Assembly (NCBI GenBank): GCA_022866645.1
Contig: JALHUQ010000188.1
Span: forward strand, 1 to 6,420
Direction of reading: 5' to 3'
DNA: 6,420 nt
Source of the DNA: Woeseiaceae bacterium
GTDB lineage: Bacteria; Pseudomonadota; Gammaproteobacteria; Steroidobacterales; Woeseiaceae
Below the pieces are notes generated by a model. That model searched no databases, was not told the origin of the DNA, and worked only from the letters and a program-made list of their open reading frames with translations. The position numbers and the translations under genes are program-made. Numbering within the stretch: the first letter of the stretch is position 1; each line of letters begins with the position of its first letter. This document shows, in pieces, positions 1 to 6,420 of this stretch.

Positions 1-1
1 G

Positions 2-787
2 GCCACCGGCAAAGGCACCACGCACATCCAGACGACGAATGTTTGCGAGGACTGCCACAACCCCAATATCTGGGTGCCTGTCTATACGGTCGACCACACG
101 CAGGTGCTTGGCACTTGCAGCACATGCCATGATGGCATCGTCGCGACCGGCAAGACCCTGACACACATCACCAGCGGTGACAACTGTCAGGACTGTCACT
201 CGACAACGGGCTGGTTGCCAGCAAACTTCGACCACGTGAATATTACGGGTAACTGCGTCAGTTGCCACAACGGGATCGACGCGACGGGCAAGGATCAGAA
301 CCACATTCAAACTACCGATGTTTGCGAGGATTGCCACACGCCGAATACGTGGATACCAACGTATACGGTCGACCATACTCAGGTGATTGGTACTTGCAAC
401 ACTTGCCACAATGGCACGATAGCCACCGGCAAACACCCGACGCACATCGCCAGTGGCGATAACTGCGATGACTGCCACACGACTGTCGCCTGGACACCCG
501 CGAACTTTGATCACGCGAATATCACGGGGAACTGCGTCAGCTGCCACAATGGCACCGACGCCACCGGCAAAGGTCCACGACACCCGTCGACAACCAACGT
601 CTGCGAAGACTGTCACAGTCCAACCGTGTGGACGCCCGTGGTTTCGGTTGATCACACTCAGGTATTGGGTTCCTGCGCGTCCTGCCATAACGGCACAACA
701 GCGACAGGTAAGAATCCAGGGCACTTCAACACCACTCAGGATTGCGGTTTGTGCCACAGCCCCAGTGCCTGGTTCCCGGCCGATTTC
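2..787 (+). repeat. Tandem 279-bp coding repeat (two-module, four-heme-site supra-repeat)
   Basis: The cytochrome gene is built from alternating A and B modules of 46 and 47 codons. The DH that opens each A module lies at 92, 371 and 650; the one opening each B module lies at 230 and 509. A-to-A and B-to-B spacings are exactly 279 bp. By hand count A1 and A2 share about 72% of residues, B1 and B2 about 68%, while A1 and B1 share only about 48%. The duplicated unit is therefore the A+B pair. A modules carry TQVLG before the first heme site and SGDNC before the second; B modules carry NITGNCVSC and VCEDC. About 2.8 copies are visible and the array continues past the left edge. Copies differ at many synonymous sites, so the expansion is not very recent. 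Confidence 0.9.
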
Positions 788-1039
788 CGTCACACGGGGC
801 TGACCTACGAACCGCAGGACCATCGCGGCAACCTGCCGTGCACGGCCTGCCATCGGTCCAATACGGAAGTAGTTGTGTGGTCATCGCCGGGATACCAACC
901 GAACTGCGCGGGTTGTCATGCCAACGACTATAAGGCCAGCATCTCCGAGCATAGCGGCCTGACTCTCGATCAAAACTGTGCAGGGTCCTGCCACCGTGGC
1001 GAAAGACCCCAACACAAGATTAGTGACGGCGGTTGGTAG
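2..1039 (+). CDS. Multiheme c-type cytochrome, CXXCH-repeat protein (5'-truncated by window edge)
   Basis: This is the C-terminal 345 residues of a secreted multiheme cytochrome c; the frame is open at the left edge, so signal peptide and start are not visible. A GTG at 74 lies inside the repeat and is not a credible start. I count 13 CXXCH sites (first bases at 44, 116, 185, 254, 323, 395, 464, 533, 602, 674, 743, 839, 905) and one CXXXCH (977). That is about one heme per 25 residues. The repeat unit is 46-47 residues: DH, 6 residues, CXXCHNG, ATGK, H, CxxCH, WxP. Each unit has two heme sites and two extra conserved His, enough for bis-His ligation of low-potential hemes. The last ~85 residues form a different three-heme tail. 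Such proteins work in the periplasm, at the outer membrane or outside the cell as electron carriers. The following barrel gene supports an outer-membrane or extracellular role. Multiheme identity is secure; the electron partner is unknown. Confidence 0.93.
   Translation, partial: ATGKGTTHIQTTNVCEDCHNPNIWVPVYTVDHTQVLGTCSTCHDGIVATGKTLTHITSGDNCQDCHSTTGWLPANFDHVNITGNCVSCHNGIDATGKDQNHIQTTDVCEDCHTPNTWIPTYTVDHTQVIGTCNTCHNGTIATGKHPTHIASGDNCDDCHTTVAWTPANFDHANITGNCVSCHNGTDATGKGPRHPSTTNVCEDCHSPTVWTPVVSVDHTQVLGSCASCHNGTTATGKNPGHFNTTQDCGLCHSPSAWFPADFRHTGLTYEPQDHRGNLPCTACHRSNTEVVVWSSPGYQPNCAGCHANDYKASISEHSGLTLDQNCAGSCHRGERPQHKISDGGW
977..994 (+). other. Non-canonical CXXXCH heme-binding motif
   Basis: The last heme site of the cytochrome reads CAGSCH, with three residues between the cysteines instead of two. 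It lies 15 codons before the stop, with His residues on either side (SEHSG before it, PQHKI after it) that could be axial ligands. CX3CH and CX4CH sites are known in some multiheme cytochromes, so heme attachment is plausible but not certain here. Confidence 0.7.
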
Positions 1040-1051
1040 TTGCGGGTACTG

Positions 1052-3544
1052 ATGAGGAAATTCGCTGCACTGAGCAGGGCAGACCGTCGGCGCGGAGTCT
1101 TTTGCGCGGCCGCGATGCTGTTTTTCGTGGCGTCGCCAGCGCTGGCGGGTCCGGGATTCATCGGCAGCGCCCGGGTGTCCGTGGATGACTCGGGGGCGTT
1201 GCCGGTAGCCAGCGTCGAGATCCGCTTTAATTGCAAGGCACAGTACTTGCGACACGACCCGAACACCGGGGGTGACCGCTTGCGGATCTTCCTCGAGCCG
1301 ACGAGCATTTGTAACGGCGTAGCGCCCACGGCCGCCGAATCCCGCAGCCGTCTGCGCCCCTTTAATGCCGATGCCGCCCATTTGCTTGAACTGGAATACG
1401 ACGGCGATGAGTCGGCGGGTCCGGTCCTGATCCTGAGCTTCAGTAAAGCCGTCAGTTTCGATGTAGAAATGTCTGGGATATCGTTTGATGTCGTCGTGCA
1501 TATTCGCGACGACGCGTCGGCCACGACTTCGGCCGCCGAAGATGCCACTGCGCCGGCGCCCAGTCACAGACAGGTTGTGCAACCGAAACACGACACCGGC
1601 GAATACGTCATCAATCTGGCGTCATTCAGGCGCATTCCCACGATTGCCGATGCGCCCGATCTCATACTGCAGCCCGAACATCGCCTGTACTACTCTGAAG
1701 CCGTCGTCGATGGCACGACCTGGTATCGATTGCGAATGGGCAATTTCGATTCACCAGGCAGCGCGAGTCTCGTTCTCGCCGATCTCATTATGAATTTCCC
1801 CGGCGCCTGGATCGACCAGCTCGAAGAGAATAGCGTCGATACTGATTTGACCACGGTGGCTCAGGAGCTTTCAATTCCGGACGAACTATTGGCGGACGAC
1901 GGCTCGGCGAATCCGAAAATCGACGCACTGATGGAAGATGCGCGCCGCTCGATAATCGCGGGTGACGTGTCCAGAGCCATTCAAATCTACACCAAGGTCT
2001 TACAGCTGCCGCCAAATGCCAGACAAATGGAAGCACAGGAATATCTCGCGCTTGCTCGAGAGAAAAATGGGCAAACGGCCCATGCAAAGGCGGAATACCA
2101 GCGCTATCTGTCTCTATACCCTGACGGTGAAGGTACTGCCCGGGTCAATCAGCGACTGGCTGCCTTGCTTGCGAACAATGGGCCGGCCAGCCTGCCAGCG
2201 GACGCGACCGACGCCCAGCTACGCGCCCAAGCCAGGCGAAATAGCGACTGGAGAATCCAGACCTACTTTTCACAATATTACCGACGGGATGTGAACCAGC
2301 CGACTGATCAGGACGACATTATTAGTCAGTCGGCGCTGTACTCCGATGTGAATTTCGATGTGCGACATCGGGGCGAACGCTTCGATTTCAGTAGCCGGAT
2401 ATCGGCTGGCTATCGAAACGACTTCCTCGACAACACCAGCAGTATCAGCTCTGGCAACTCAACGCGAATCTCTTATGCCTATGCCGATCTGGCTGACGCG
2501 AAAACCGGATTGCGAGGTCGTATCGGACGCCAGTCGCGAAACTCAGGTGGAGTTCTGGGTCGATTTGACGGCATCAATCTCGGTTATCAGCTCAATGAAA
2601 AAATACTAATCGACACCGTTGTCGGCAAACCAGCCTACTCGACAACCAATGGTATCGATAGCTCACGTTCGTTTTATGGCGTCAGCGTCGATTACGGCCC
2701 CATACTGACAAATCTTGACGTGGGCTTGTTCTACATCCAGCAACAGATCGAAAATGTCCGGGACCGACAAGCTGTTGGCGGCGAGTTTCGCTATTTCGGT
2801 ACAAACCAGAATCTCTGGGGAATGATTGACTACGACCTGCTCTTCGGAGAACTCGCCAACGCTTACCTGCAAGGTAGTTGGCGATTCGAGTCTCGCCTCT
2901 CCATACACGGCTCGGCAAGCAGACGCGGCAGTCCTTTCTTGAGTACCGGCAACGCGATTATCGGACAGCCGGTGAGCACGTTTGCCGAACTCGCCGAAAT
3001 TTTCAGTGCCGACGAACTCATCGAGCTTGGCAGGGACCGAACGGCTGCGTCCGCGAACTATTCTGTCGGTCTTTCCTACCCCATAACGCCGAGATTTCAG
3101 ATCTCTACAGACCTTGGTCAGTCCAGCATCGAAGAAACAAAGGCTTCAGGCGGTGTACTGGCGTCGCCAGCGTCAACCTACAACTATTATTCGGGCAGTT
3201 TGCTTGCAAGTAGTCTGCTGAAAGAAGGCGATGTATTGATTTTCACCGCGCGGGTTTCGGATTCGGAAACCTCGAATGTCCTTTCTCTTACGCTTGACGG
3301 TCGTTACCCGCTCGGTCAGGCTTGGCGGGTAAACCCGCGACTCCGGGTCGATCGACGTCAAGTAGCGGCGAGCCCAAGCGTCCAGTGGCTGTACACACCG
3401 GGCATTCGGATTCAGTATCGGCGCAGCCAGAAATTCCGCCTCGAATTTGAGGCTGGTAAGCTCTTCTCACAGCAAGATTCGAATTTTACTAACCAGGACC
3501 GTGAATCCTATTTCTTTAATCTAGGTTACCAGGTCTTTTTCTGA
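1052..3544 (+). CDS. Outer-membrane beta-barrel protein with AMIN-like, SPOR and TPR periplasmic domains
   Basis: An exported 830-residue protein I do not recognise as a named gene. From the ATG at 1052: signal peptide with Arg-rich n-region, hydrophobic core and cleavage after SPALA (about residue 32); AMIN-like beta region (about 37-151) with two Cys (61, 87), the only ones in the mature chain; Ala/Thr/Ser/Pro linker; SPOR domain (about 184-254, YVINLASFR ... WYRLRMGNF); TPR-like helices (about 288-373); then about 430 residues of alternating strands from WRIQTYFSQYY to a terminal Phe. That end is typical of BAM-assembled outer-membrane barrels, and a porin-like GRQ..(x)..GGVLGRFDG stretch lies near 493-507. 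SPOR domains bind stripped peptidoglycan and TPRs bind proteins, so it may link barrel, cell wall and a partner, probably the cytochrome encoded just upstream. It has no CXXCH. An in-frame TTG at 1040 could add four residues, but ATG fits the signal peptide better. No strong Shine-Dalgarno is seen, so coupling to the preceding gene is likely. Confidence 0.85.
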   Translation: MRKFAALSRADRRRGVFCAAAMLFFVASPALAGPGFIGSARVSVDDSGALPVASVEIRFNCKAQYLRHDPNTGGDRLRIFLEPTSICNGVAPTAAESRSRLRPFNADAAHLLELEYDGDESAGPVLILSFSKAVSFDVEMSGISFDVVVHIRDDASATTSAAEDATAPAPSHRQVVQPKHDTGEYVINLASFRRIPTIADAPDLILQPEHRLYYSEAVVDGTTWYRLRMGNFDSPGSASLVLADLIMNFPGAWIDQLEENSVDTDLTTVAQELSIPDELLADDGSANPKIDALMEDARRSIIAGDVSRAIQIYTKVLQLPPNARQMEAQEYLALAREKNGQTAHAKAEYQRYLSLYPDGEGTARVNQRLAALLANNGPASLPADATDAQLRAQARRNSDWRIQTYFSQYYRRDVNQPTDQDDIISQSALYSDVNFDVRHRGERFDFSSRISAGYRNDFLDNTSSISSGNSTRISYAYADLADAKTGLRGRIGRQSRNSGGVLGRFDGINLGYQLNEKILIDTVVGKPAYSTTNGIDSSRSFYGVSVDYGPILTNLDVGLFYIQQQIENVRDRQAVGGEFRYFGTNQNLWGMIDYDLLFGELANAYLQGSWRFESRLSIHGSASRRGSPFLSTGNAIIGQPVSTFAELAEIFSADELIELGRDRTAASANYSVGLSYPITPRFQISTDLGQSSIEETKASGGVLASPASTYNYYSGSLLASSLLKEGDVLIFTARVSDSETSNVLSLTLDGRYPLGQAWRVNPRLRVDRRQVAASPSVQWLYTPGIRIQYRRSQKFRLEFEAGKLFSQQDSNFTNQDRESYFFNLGYQVFF

Positions 3545-4113
3545 TGATCAGAGCCATCGCGATTACCATCGTATTTCTGCTGTCGGCATGCGCCGGTCAT
3601 GGCGGGTACACCGCGAACAAACTTGATTCAATCACGGGTGTAACGATAACTTACAGTCAGGCGCCGATGGTTTTTTATCGTGACGAATCCGGAAAGGCAG
3701 CTCACGCGCGTAATTTTGTCCATTTGGCACCACTCGAGATAAACCGCACCGGCGAATTTCGCTATTTTCTCTGGTTGGGCGTCTGGAGCACTTTGCAGGA
3801 CGCCAGCGCAGGAGAGCCGCGTGACGGGTTCGAGTCGATTGTAATTTTCGCGGATGGAGAACCGCTGTCCCTTGAACTTTCCGGCTGGACCGCCGCCACG
3901 ATTGGCGCCAGTGTACCGGTGTATTTGAAGCCTGTTTCTTCAGCCGCGGATGCCTACTACGAAGTCACAATAGACCAGATACGAATGATAGCTGCCGCGA
4001 ACGACGTACGGATTCTCACCACAGGGCCCAAGCCACAGTCGTTCGAACTCTGGGATCAGCAGCGTGCGGCCAAAACCAGCTTCAAAGAATTTCTGGATAA
4101 GTCCGTTTACTAG
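3544..4113 (+). CDS. Predicted lipoprotein of unknown function
   Basis: A 189-residue protein with a short type II signal peptide: MIRAIAITIVFLLSAC, lipobox LSAC, lipidated Cys16. The residue after Cys is Ala, not Asp, so under the usual proteobacterial rule it would be sent to the outer membrane. The mature part looks beta-rich and globular, with a motif near FRYFLWLGVWSTLQD and a hydrophobic run near 108-128, then a more helical C-terminus (ELWDQQRAAKTSFKEFLDK). I recognise no family. The ATG overlaps the TGA of the barrel gene (ATGA), and an AGGT at 3531-3534 lies nine bases upstream, so translation is probably coupled to the barrel. This suggests a partner in the same envelope complex, for example a barrel-assembly or plug lipoprotein, but that is inference. 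The stop lies 23 bases from the convergent acyl-CoA ligase gene. Confidence 0.85.
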   Translation: MIRAIAITIVFLLSACAGHGGYTANKLDSITGVTITYSQAPMVFYRDESGKAAHARNFVHLAPLEINRTGEFRYFLWLGVWSTLQDASAGEPRDGFESIVIFADGEPLSLELSGWTAATIGASVPVYLKPVSSAADAYYEVTIDQIRMIAAANDVRILTTGPKPQSFELWDQQRAAKTSFKEFLDKSVY

Positions 4114-4136
4114 AATCTCTCGGGGTTTGCTACTTG

Positions 4137-5765
4137 CTACATGTCCCTGAGTTCTCGCCGCAATATCTTGCCTACGGTCGACTTCGGCAATTCGTCGATA
4201 AATACGATTTGCCGCGGAACCTTGTAACCCGTGAGGCGCTCCTTGCAATGTGCACGAACAGCCTCTTTCGTTAGAGATTCGTCCGATTTGACGACAAAAA
4301 CCTTGGCCGCTTCGCCGGTTTTTTCATCAGGCACACCGATACACGCACATTCGAGTACGCCCTTCATCGCGGCAATCTCAGCTTCAATCTCATTGGGGAA
4401 CACATTGAACCCCGAAACAATAATCATGTCCTTCTTGCGATCAACGATACGGAAAAATCCGGTCTCGTCCATGACTGCAATGTCGCCGGTACGAAAATAG
4501 CCGTCGTCGGTCATGACGGCGGCGGTTTCATCCTCGCGCCGCCAGTAACCCTTCATCACTTGCGGCCCTTTTGCACACAACTCTCCGCGTTCTCCCTGAG
4601 CAACTTCATTGCCGTCATCGTCACGCAAAGAAATATCTGTCGAGGGCGCCGGTACGCCAATTGCGCTCATGAAGTCTTTCATACCGAAGGGATTAATCGT
4701 CAGTATCGGCGACGTCTCCGACAGACCATAGCCTTCCTTGATATGTTTGCCAGTCACTGTCTTCCACTTGTCGGAGACCGCTTTTTGCACCGCAGCACCA
4801 CCACCAACGCTAAAGCCCAACGATGAAAAATCGAGATCCGCGAAACCGGGTGTATGCAGGAGGCCGTTGTAGAGCGTGTTCACGCCCGTAAACACCGTGA
4901 CTTTCCATTTCGACCACTCTTTGACGAACGCGGGCATATCCCGAGGGTTGGTAATCATCACGTTGGTCCCGCCGAACTTGAAGTAGGACAGCGTGTTAAC
5001 CATCAACGCGAAAATGTGGTACATCGGAATCGCGGTGATGACTACGTCCTCACCCATCCTGATGTAATCACCCGCGCAGCACTCGAATTGCAGTATGTTC
5101 GAGACGAGGTTTCGGTGCGTCAGCATCGCGCCTTTGGATAATCCGGTCGTACCACCCGTGTACTGCAAATAGATCAGGTCGTCACCGGTCAGGTTGACGT
5201 CCGACAATTCCATGTCGGCTCCGGCGGACAGAGCATCCAGAAAAGTGACTGAATTTTTCAAGCGCGGGTCAACCGGCGGTGACGGCAAGCCAAGGCCGAT
5301 CAGATCATCCAGCTTGGCGACGATGACATTCTTTATACCGGTTTCACCAATCACATCGGCGAGCGTTCCTGTGGAACCGGAATTGACAACAATGGTATCC
5401 GCATCCGCGTCATTGAGCTGATGTTCAAGTTCGCGTGCCGTGTACATCGGATTGACGTTGACCTGCACCCCGCCCGCCCGAAGAATGCCGAGCATGGCGA
5501 CAGGAAACGCCATCATGTTTGGCGCCATCAGGGCCACCCGATCGCCCTTTACGATGCCCAGCTCGTTCTGCAAGTACGCCGCGAAATCCCGAGACAGCGC
5601 CATCACTTCCGAATATGTCCTGGTTGCGCCGAAGTTGCTAAATGCGACCTTGTCGCTGAAGCGCTCGCCAGCCTCCATCAACATCTCGACAACATTGCTG
5701 TAGGCGCCGGTGTCTATCTCATGCGGCACCCAGGGGTCGTATTGATCAAACCACGGTTTACTCAT
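4137..5765 (-). CDS. fadD: Long-chain acyl-CoA synthetase (FadD-like AMP-forming ligase)
   Basis: A complete 542-residue AMP-binding enzyme, the usual length for FadD. It activates fatty acids by forming acyl-AMP from ATP and then acyl-CoA, the entry step of beta-oxidation, at the inner face of the cytoplasmic membrane. Visible motifs are the ATP-binding loop YTGGTTGLSKGAMLTH (202-217), PMYHIFAL (247-254), GYGLSETSP (345-353), and the fatty-acyl-CoA-synthetase signature from DGYFRTGD through IVDRKKDM (421-447) with Asp428. The C-terminal PKSTVGKILRREL carries the adenylation Lys533. No key residue is missing. The start is fixed by a GAGGA six bases upstream of ATG. The ATG overlaps the stop of the upstream transporter gene (ATGAGTAA), so the two are probably co-transcribed. 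Family is certain; exact chain-length preference, and whether this is the housekeeping fadD or a paralogue, cannot be read from sequence. Confidence 0.95.
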   Translation of the reverse strand: MSKPWFDQYDPWVPHEIDTGAYSNVVEMLMEAGERFSDKVAFSNFGATRTYSEVMALSRDFAAYLQNELGIVKGDRVALMAPNMMAFPVAMLGILRAGGVQVNVNPMYTARELEHQLNDADADTIVVNSGSTGTLADVIGETGIKNVIVAKLDDLIGLGLPSPPVDPRLKNSVTFLDALSAGADMELSDVNLTGDDLIYLQYTGGTTGLSKGAMLTHRNLVSNILQFECCAGDYIRMGEDVVITAIPMYHIFALMVNTLSYFKFGGTNVMITNPRDMPAFVKEWSKWKVTVFTGVNTLYNGLLHTPGFADLDFSSLGFSVGGGAAVQKAVSDKWKTVTGKHIKEGYGLSETSPILTINPFGMKDFMSAIGVPAPSTDISLRDDDGNEVAQGERGELCAKGPQVMKGYWRREDETAAVMTDDGYFRTGDIAVMDETGFFRIVDRKKDMIIVSGFNVFPNEIEAEIAAMKGVLECACIGVPDEKTGEAAKVFVVKSDESLTKEAVRAHCKERLTGYKVPRQIVFIDELPKSTVGKILRRELRDM

Positions 5766-6420
5766 CTCTTGTCCTCGCTTCTTTCACCGAATCAAATCGC
5801 TTGCCCAACCAAACACCAATGCCGCCCCAGGCCGCGGCGATAGCGGAGCCGACGATTGCGACCGCAACCAGACCAAGGCCGATACCGTCGGTCAGGAATG
5901 CGAACAGCGTGCCGCTAACTGCGTCGCCACCCCGATACACGACAATATCGATAACGGGTTTGGCCTTGAATCGCTCTTCCCGAGTCACGCGTGTATACAG
6001 CATTTCTCGTGCGGGTCTTGTGAGCCCATTGTTGCCACCGCGGCGAAAAACCTGCAACGCCAACAGGACGGTCAGTATCGGCGCGAACGCGAGTATCAAG
6101 AGACCAGCACCAACCAAAACCGGCATCATCGCAAGGGCCGTCGGCATCCCAACTTTGCCGACGATACGACCTGTCAGGAACAGTGCCATGCCGAAGGTTA
6201 CGACATTGACCAGCAAATCGATACTGCCGAGTATCTGCGCCCGTTCAGGTCTCGAAAACTCTTCCAGTAGGTTCTTTTGCTCGAAATAGATGAATGACCC
6301 AACAAAAACATACAACAGGATAAAGACACCGATGCCCAGCAGGAATGGATTCGTAAGAAAGGCATGAAATCCCCGCCACCAGGTACCTCCAACGATTGCC
6401 TTCGACGTGTCGGCCTGCAA
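5758..6420 (-). CDS. MFS transporter, Npt/ATP-ADP-translocase-like, C-terminal half (cut by window edge)
   Basis: The visible 221 codons are open at the right window edge. The TTG there is not a convincing start, so the N-terminal half lies outside. I see about six hydrophobic segments (roughly residues 24-46, 64-87, 94-113, 114-128, 158-176, 180-206). This matches the second half of a 12-helix major facilitator protein. Between segments 4 and 5 is a polar loop reading RRGGNNGLTRPAREMLYTRV, followed by ERFKAKPVIDIVVYRGGD. This loop resembles the Npt1/Npt2-type proteins related to bacterial ATP/ADP translocases, which also occur in free-living bacteria, where their substrates are mostly unknown. 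The assignment is from memory of the family pattern, so nucleotide transport should not be assumed. The stop TAA lies inside the start of the acyl-CoA ligase gene (8-bp overlap), which suggests one operon. A general MFS permease is the alternative reading. Confidence 0.8.
   Translation of the reverse strand: MQADTSKAIVGGTWWRGFHAFLTNPFLLGIGVFILLYVFVGSFIYFEQKNLLEEFSRPERAQILGSIDLLVNVVTFGMALFLTGRIVGKVGMPTALAMMPVLVGAGLLILAFAPILTVLLALQVFRRGGNNGLTRPAREMLYTRVTREERFKAKPVIDIVVYRGGDAVSGTLFAFLTDGIGLGLVAVAIVGSAIAAAWGGIGVWLGKRFDSVKEARTRDE
5772..5776 (-). promoter_or_regulatory. Shine-Dalgarno of the acyl-CoA ligase gene
   Basis: On the minus strand GAGGA lies six bases before the ATG at 5765, inside the last codons of the transporter gene. 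It supports the chosen start and implies the ligase can be initiated independently even though the two genes overlap. Confidence 0.65.

Noticed and set aside
2..787. CRISPR array or non-coding satellite
   Set aside because: The periodicity is a 279-bp coding repeat with codon-level conservation of heme motifs, with no short identical repeats separated by unique spacers.
453..803. 116-codon plus-strand frame inside the cytochrome
   Set aside because: Its Thr/Ala/Arg-rich product is the frame-shifted reading of the repeat; the CXXCH frame explains the DNA fully.
74..1039. GTG at 74 as the true start of the cytochrome
   Set aside because: The frame is open to the left edge and already encodes a heme site (44-58) and ATGK motif of the same repeat, so the gene begins outside the window.
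881..1591. 236-codon minus-strand open frame across the cytochrome/barrel junction
   Set aside because: It is antisense to two well-supported genes, has an Arg-rich low-complexity composition and no recognisable domain; it is a shadow of GC-rich coding DNA.
1052..3544. Assignment of the barrel as MtrB/PioB
   Set aside because: No sequence feature specific to that family is visible, and the AMIN-like, SPOR and TPR segments are foreign to it as far as I know; only the gene-order analogy remains.
4114..4136. Intrinsic terminator between the convergent genes
   Set aside because: No stem-loop with adjoining T-run can be drawn in the gap on either strand.
5421..5843. Plus-strand frames of 140 codons and less over the acyl-CoA ligase and transporter
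   Set aside because: They oppose intact, motif-bearing genes and show no domain or initiation signal.

Overview
The window reads as chromosomal DNA of a Gram-negative, respiring proteobacterium. The evidence is an outer-membrane beta-barrel protein with a SPOR domain, a lipobox lipoprotein, a multiheme c-type cytochrome and a FadD-type acyl-CoA ligase. The style of the FadD and barrel proteins and the moderate GC content suggest a Gammaproteobacterium, perhaps an environmental or marine one. That placement is a low-confidence impression, because there is no rRNA or other marker gene.

Left part, + strand (2-4113): three tightly packed genes that look like one transcription unit. The first is the C-terminal part of a multiheme cytochrome, cut by the left window edge. 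Its visible 345 residues carry 13 CXXCH sites and one CXXXCH site, mostly in a tandem repeat of 93 residues (279 bp). Twelve bases after its stop, from the preferred ATG, comes an 830-residue exported protein. It has a signal peptide, an AMIN-like beta domain, a SPOR domain, TPR-like helices and a C-terminal outer-membrane beta-barrel ending in Phe. Its stop codon overlaps the start of a 189-residue lipoprotein with no family I recognise. The set resembles in logic, but not in recognisable sequence, the porin-cytochrome modules that carry electrons across the outer membrane. The barrel might hold, export or anchor the cytochrome, and its SPOR domain might tie it to peptidoglycan. The lipoprotein would be an accessory part. 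This functional reading is inference.

Right part, - strand (4137-6420): two genes overlapping by 8 bp and convergent with the cytochrome operon. The upstream one is the C-terminal half of a membrane transporter that resembles the Npt/ATP-ADP-translocase-like branch of the major facilitator superfamily; it is cut by the right window edge. The downstream one is a complete long-chain acyl-CoA synthetase (FadD-like, 542 residues) with all its catalytic motifs intact. These look like ordinary lipid-metabolism genes unrelated to the cytochrome operon.

The two operons converge across a 23-bp gap with no visible terminator hairpin. No intergenic stretch exceeds 25 bp. The window has no tRNA, rRNA, mobile element or CRISPR array that I can see. 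The promoters of both operons lie outside the window.
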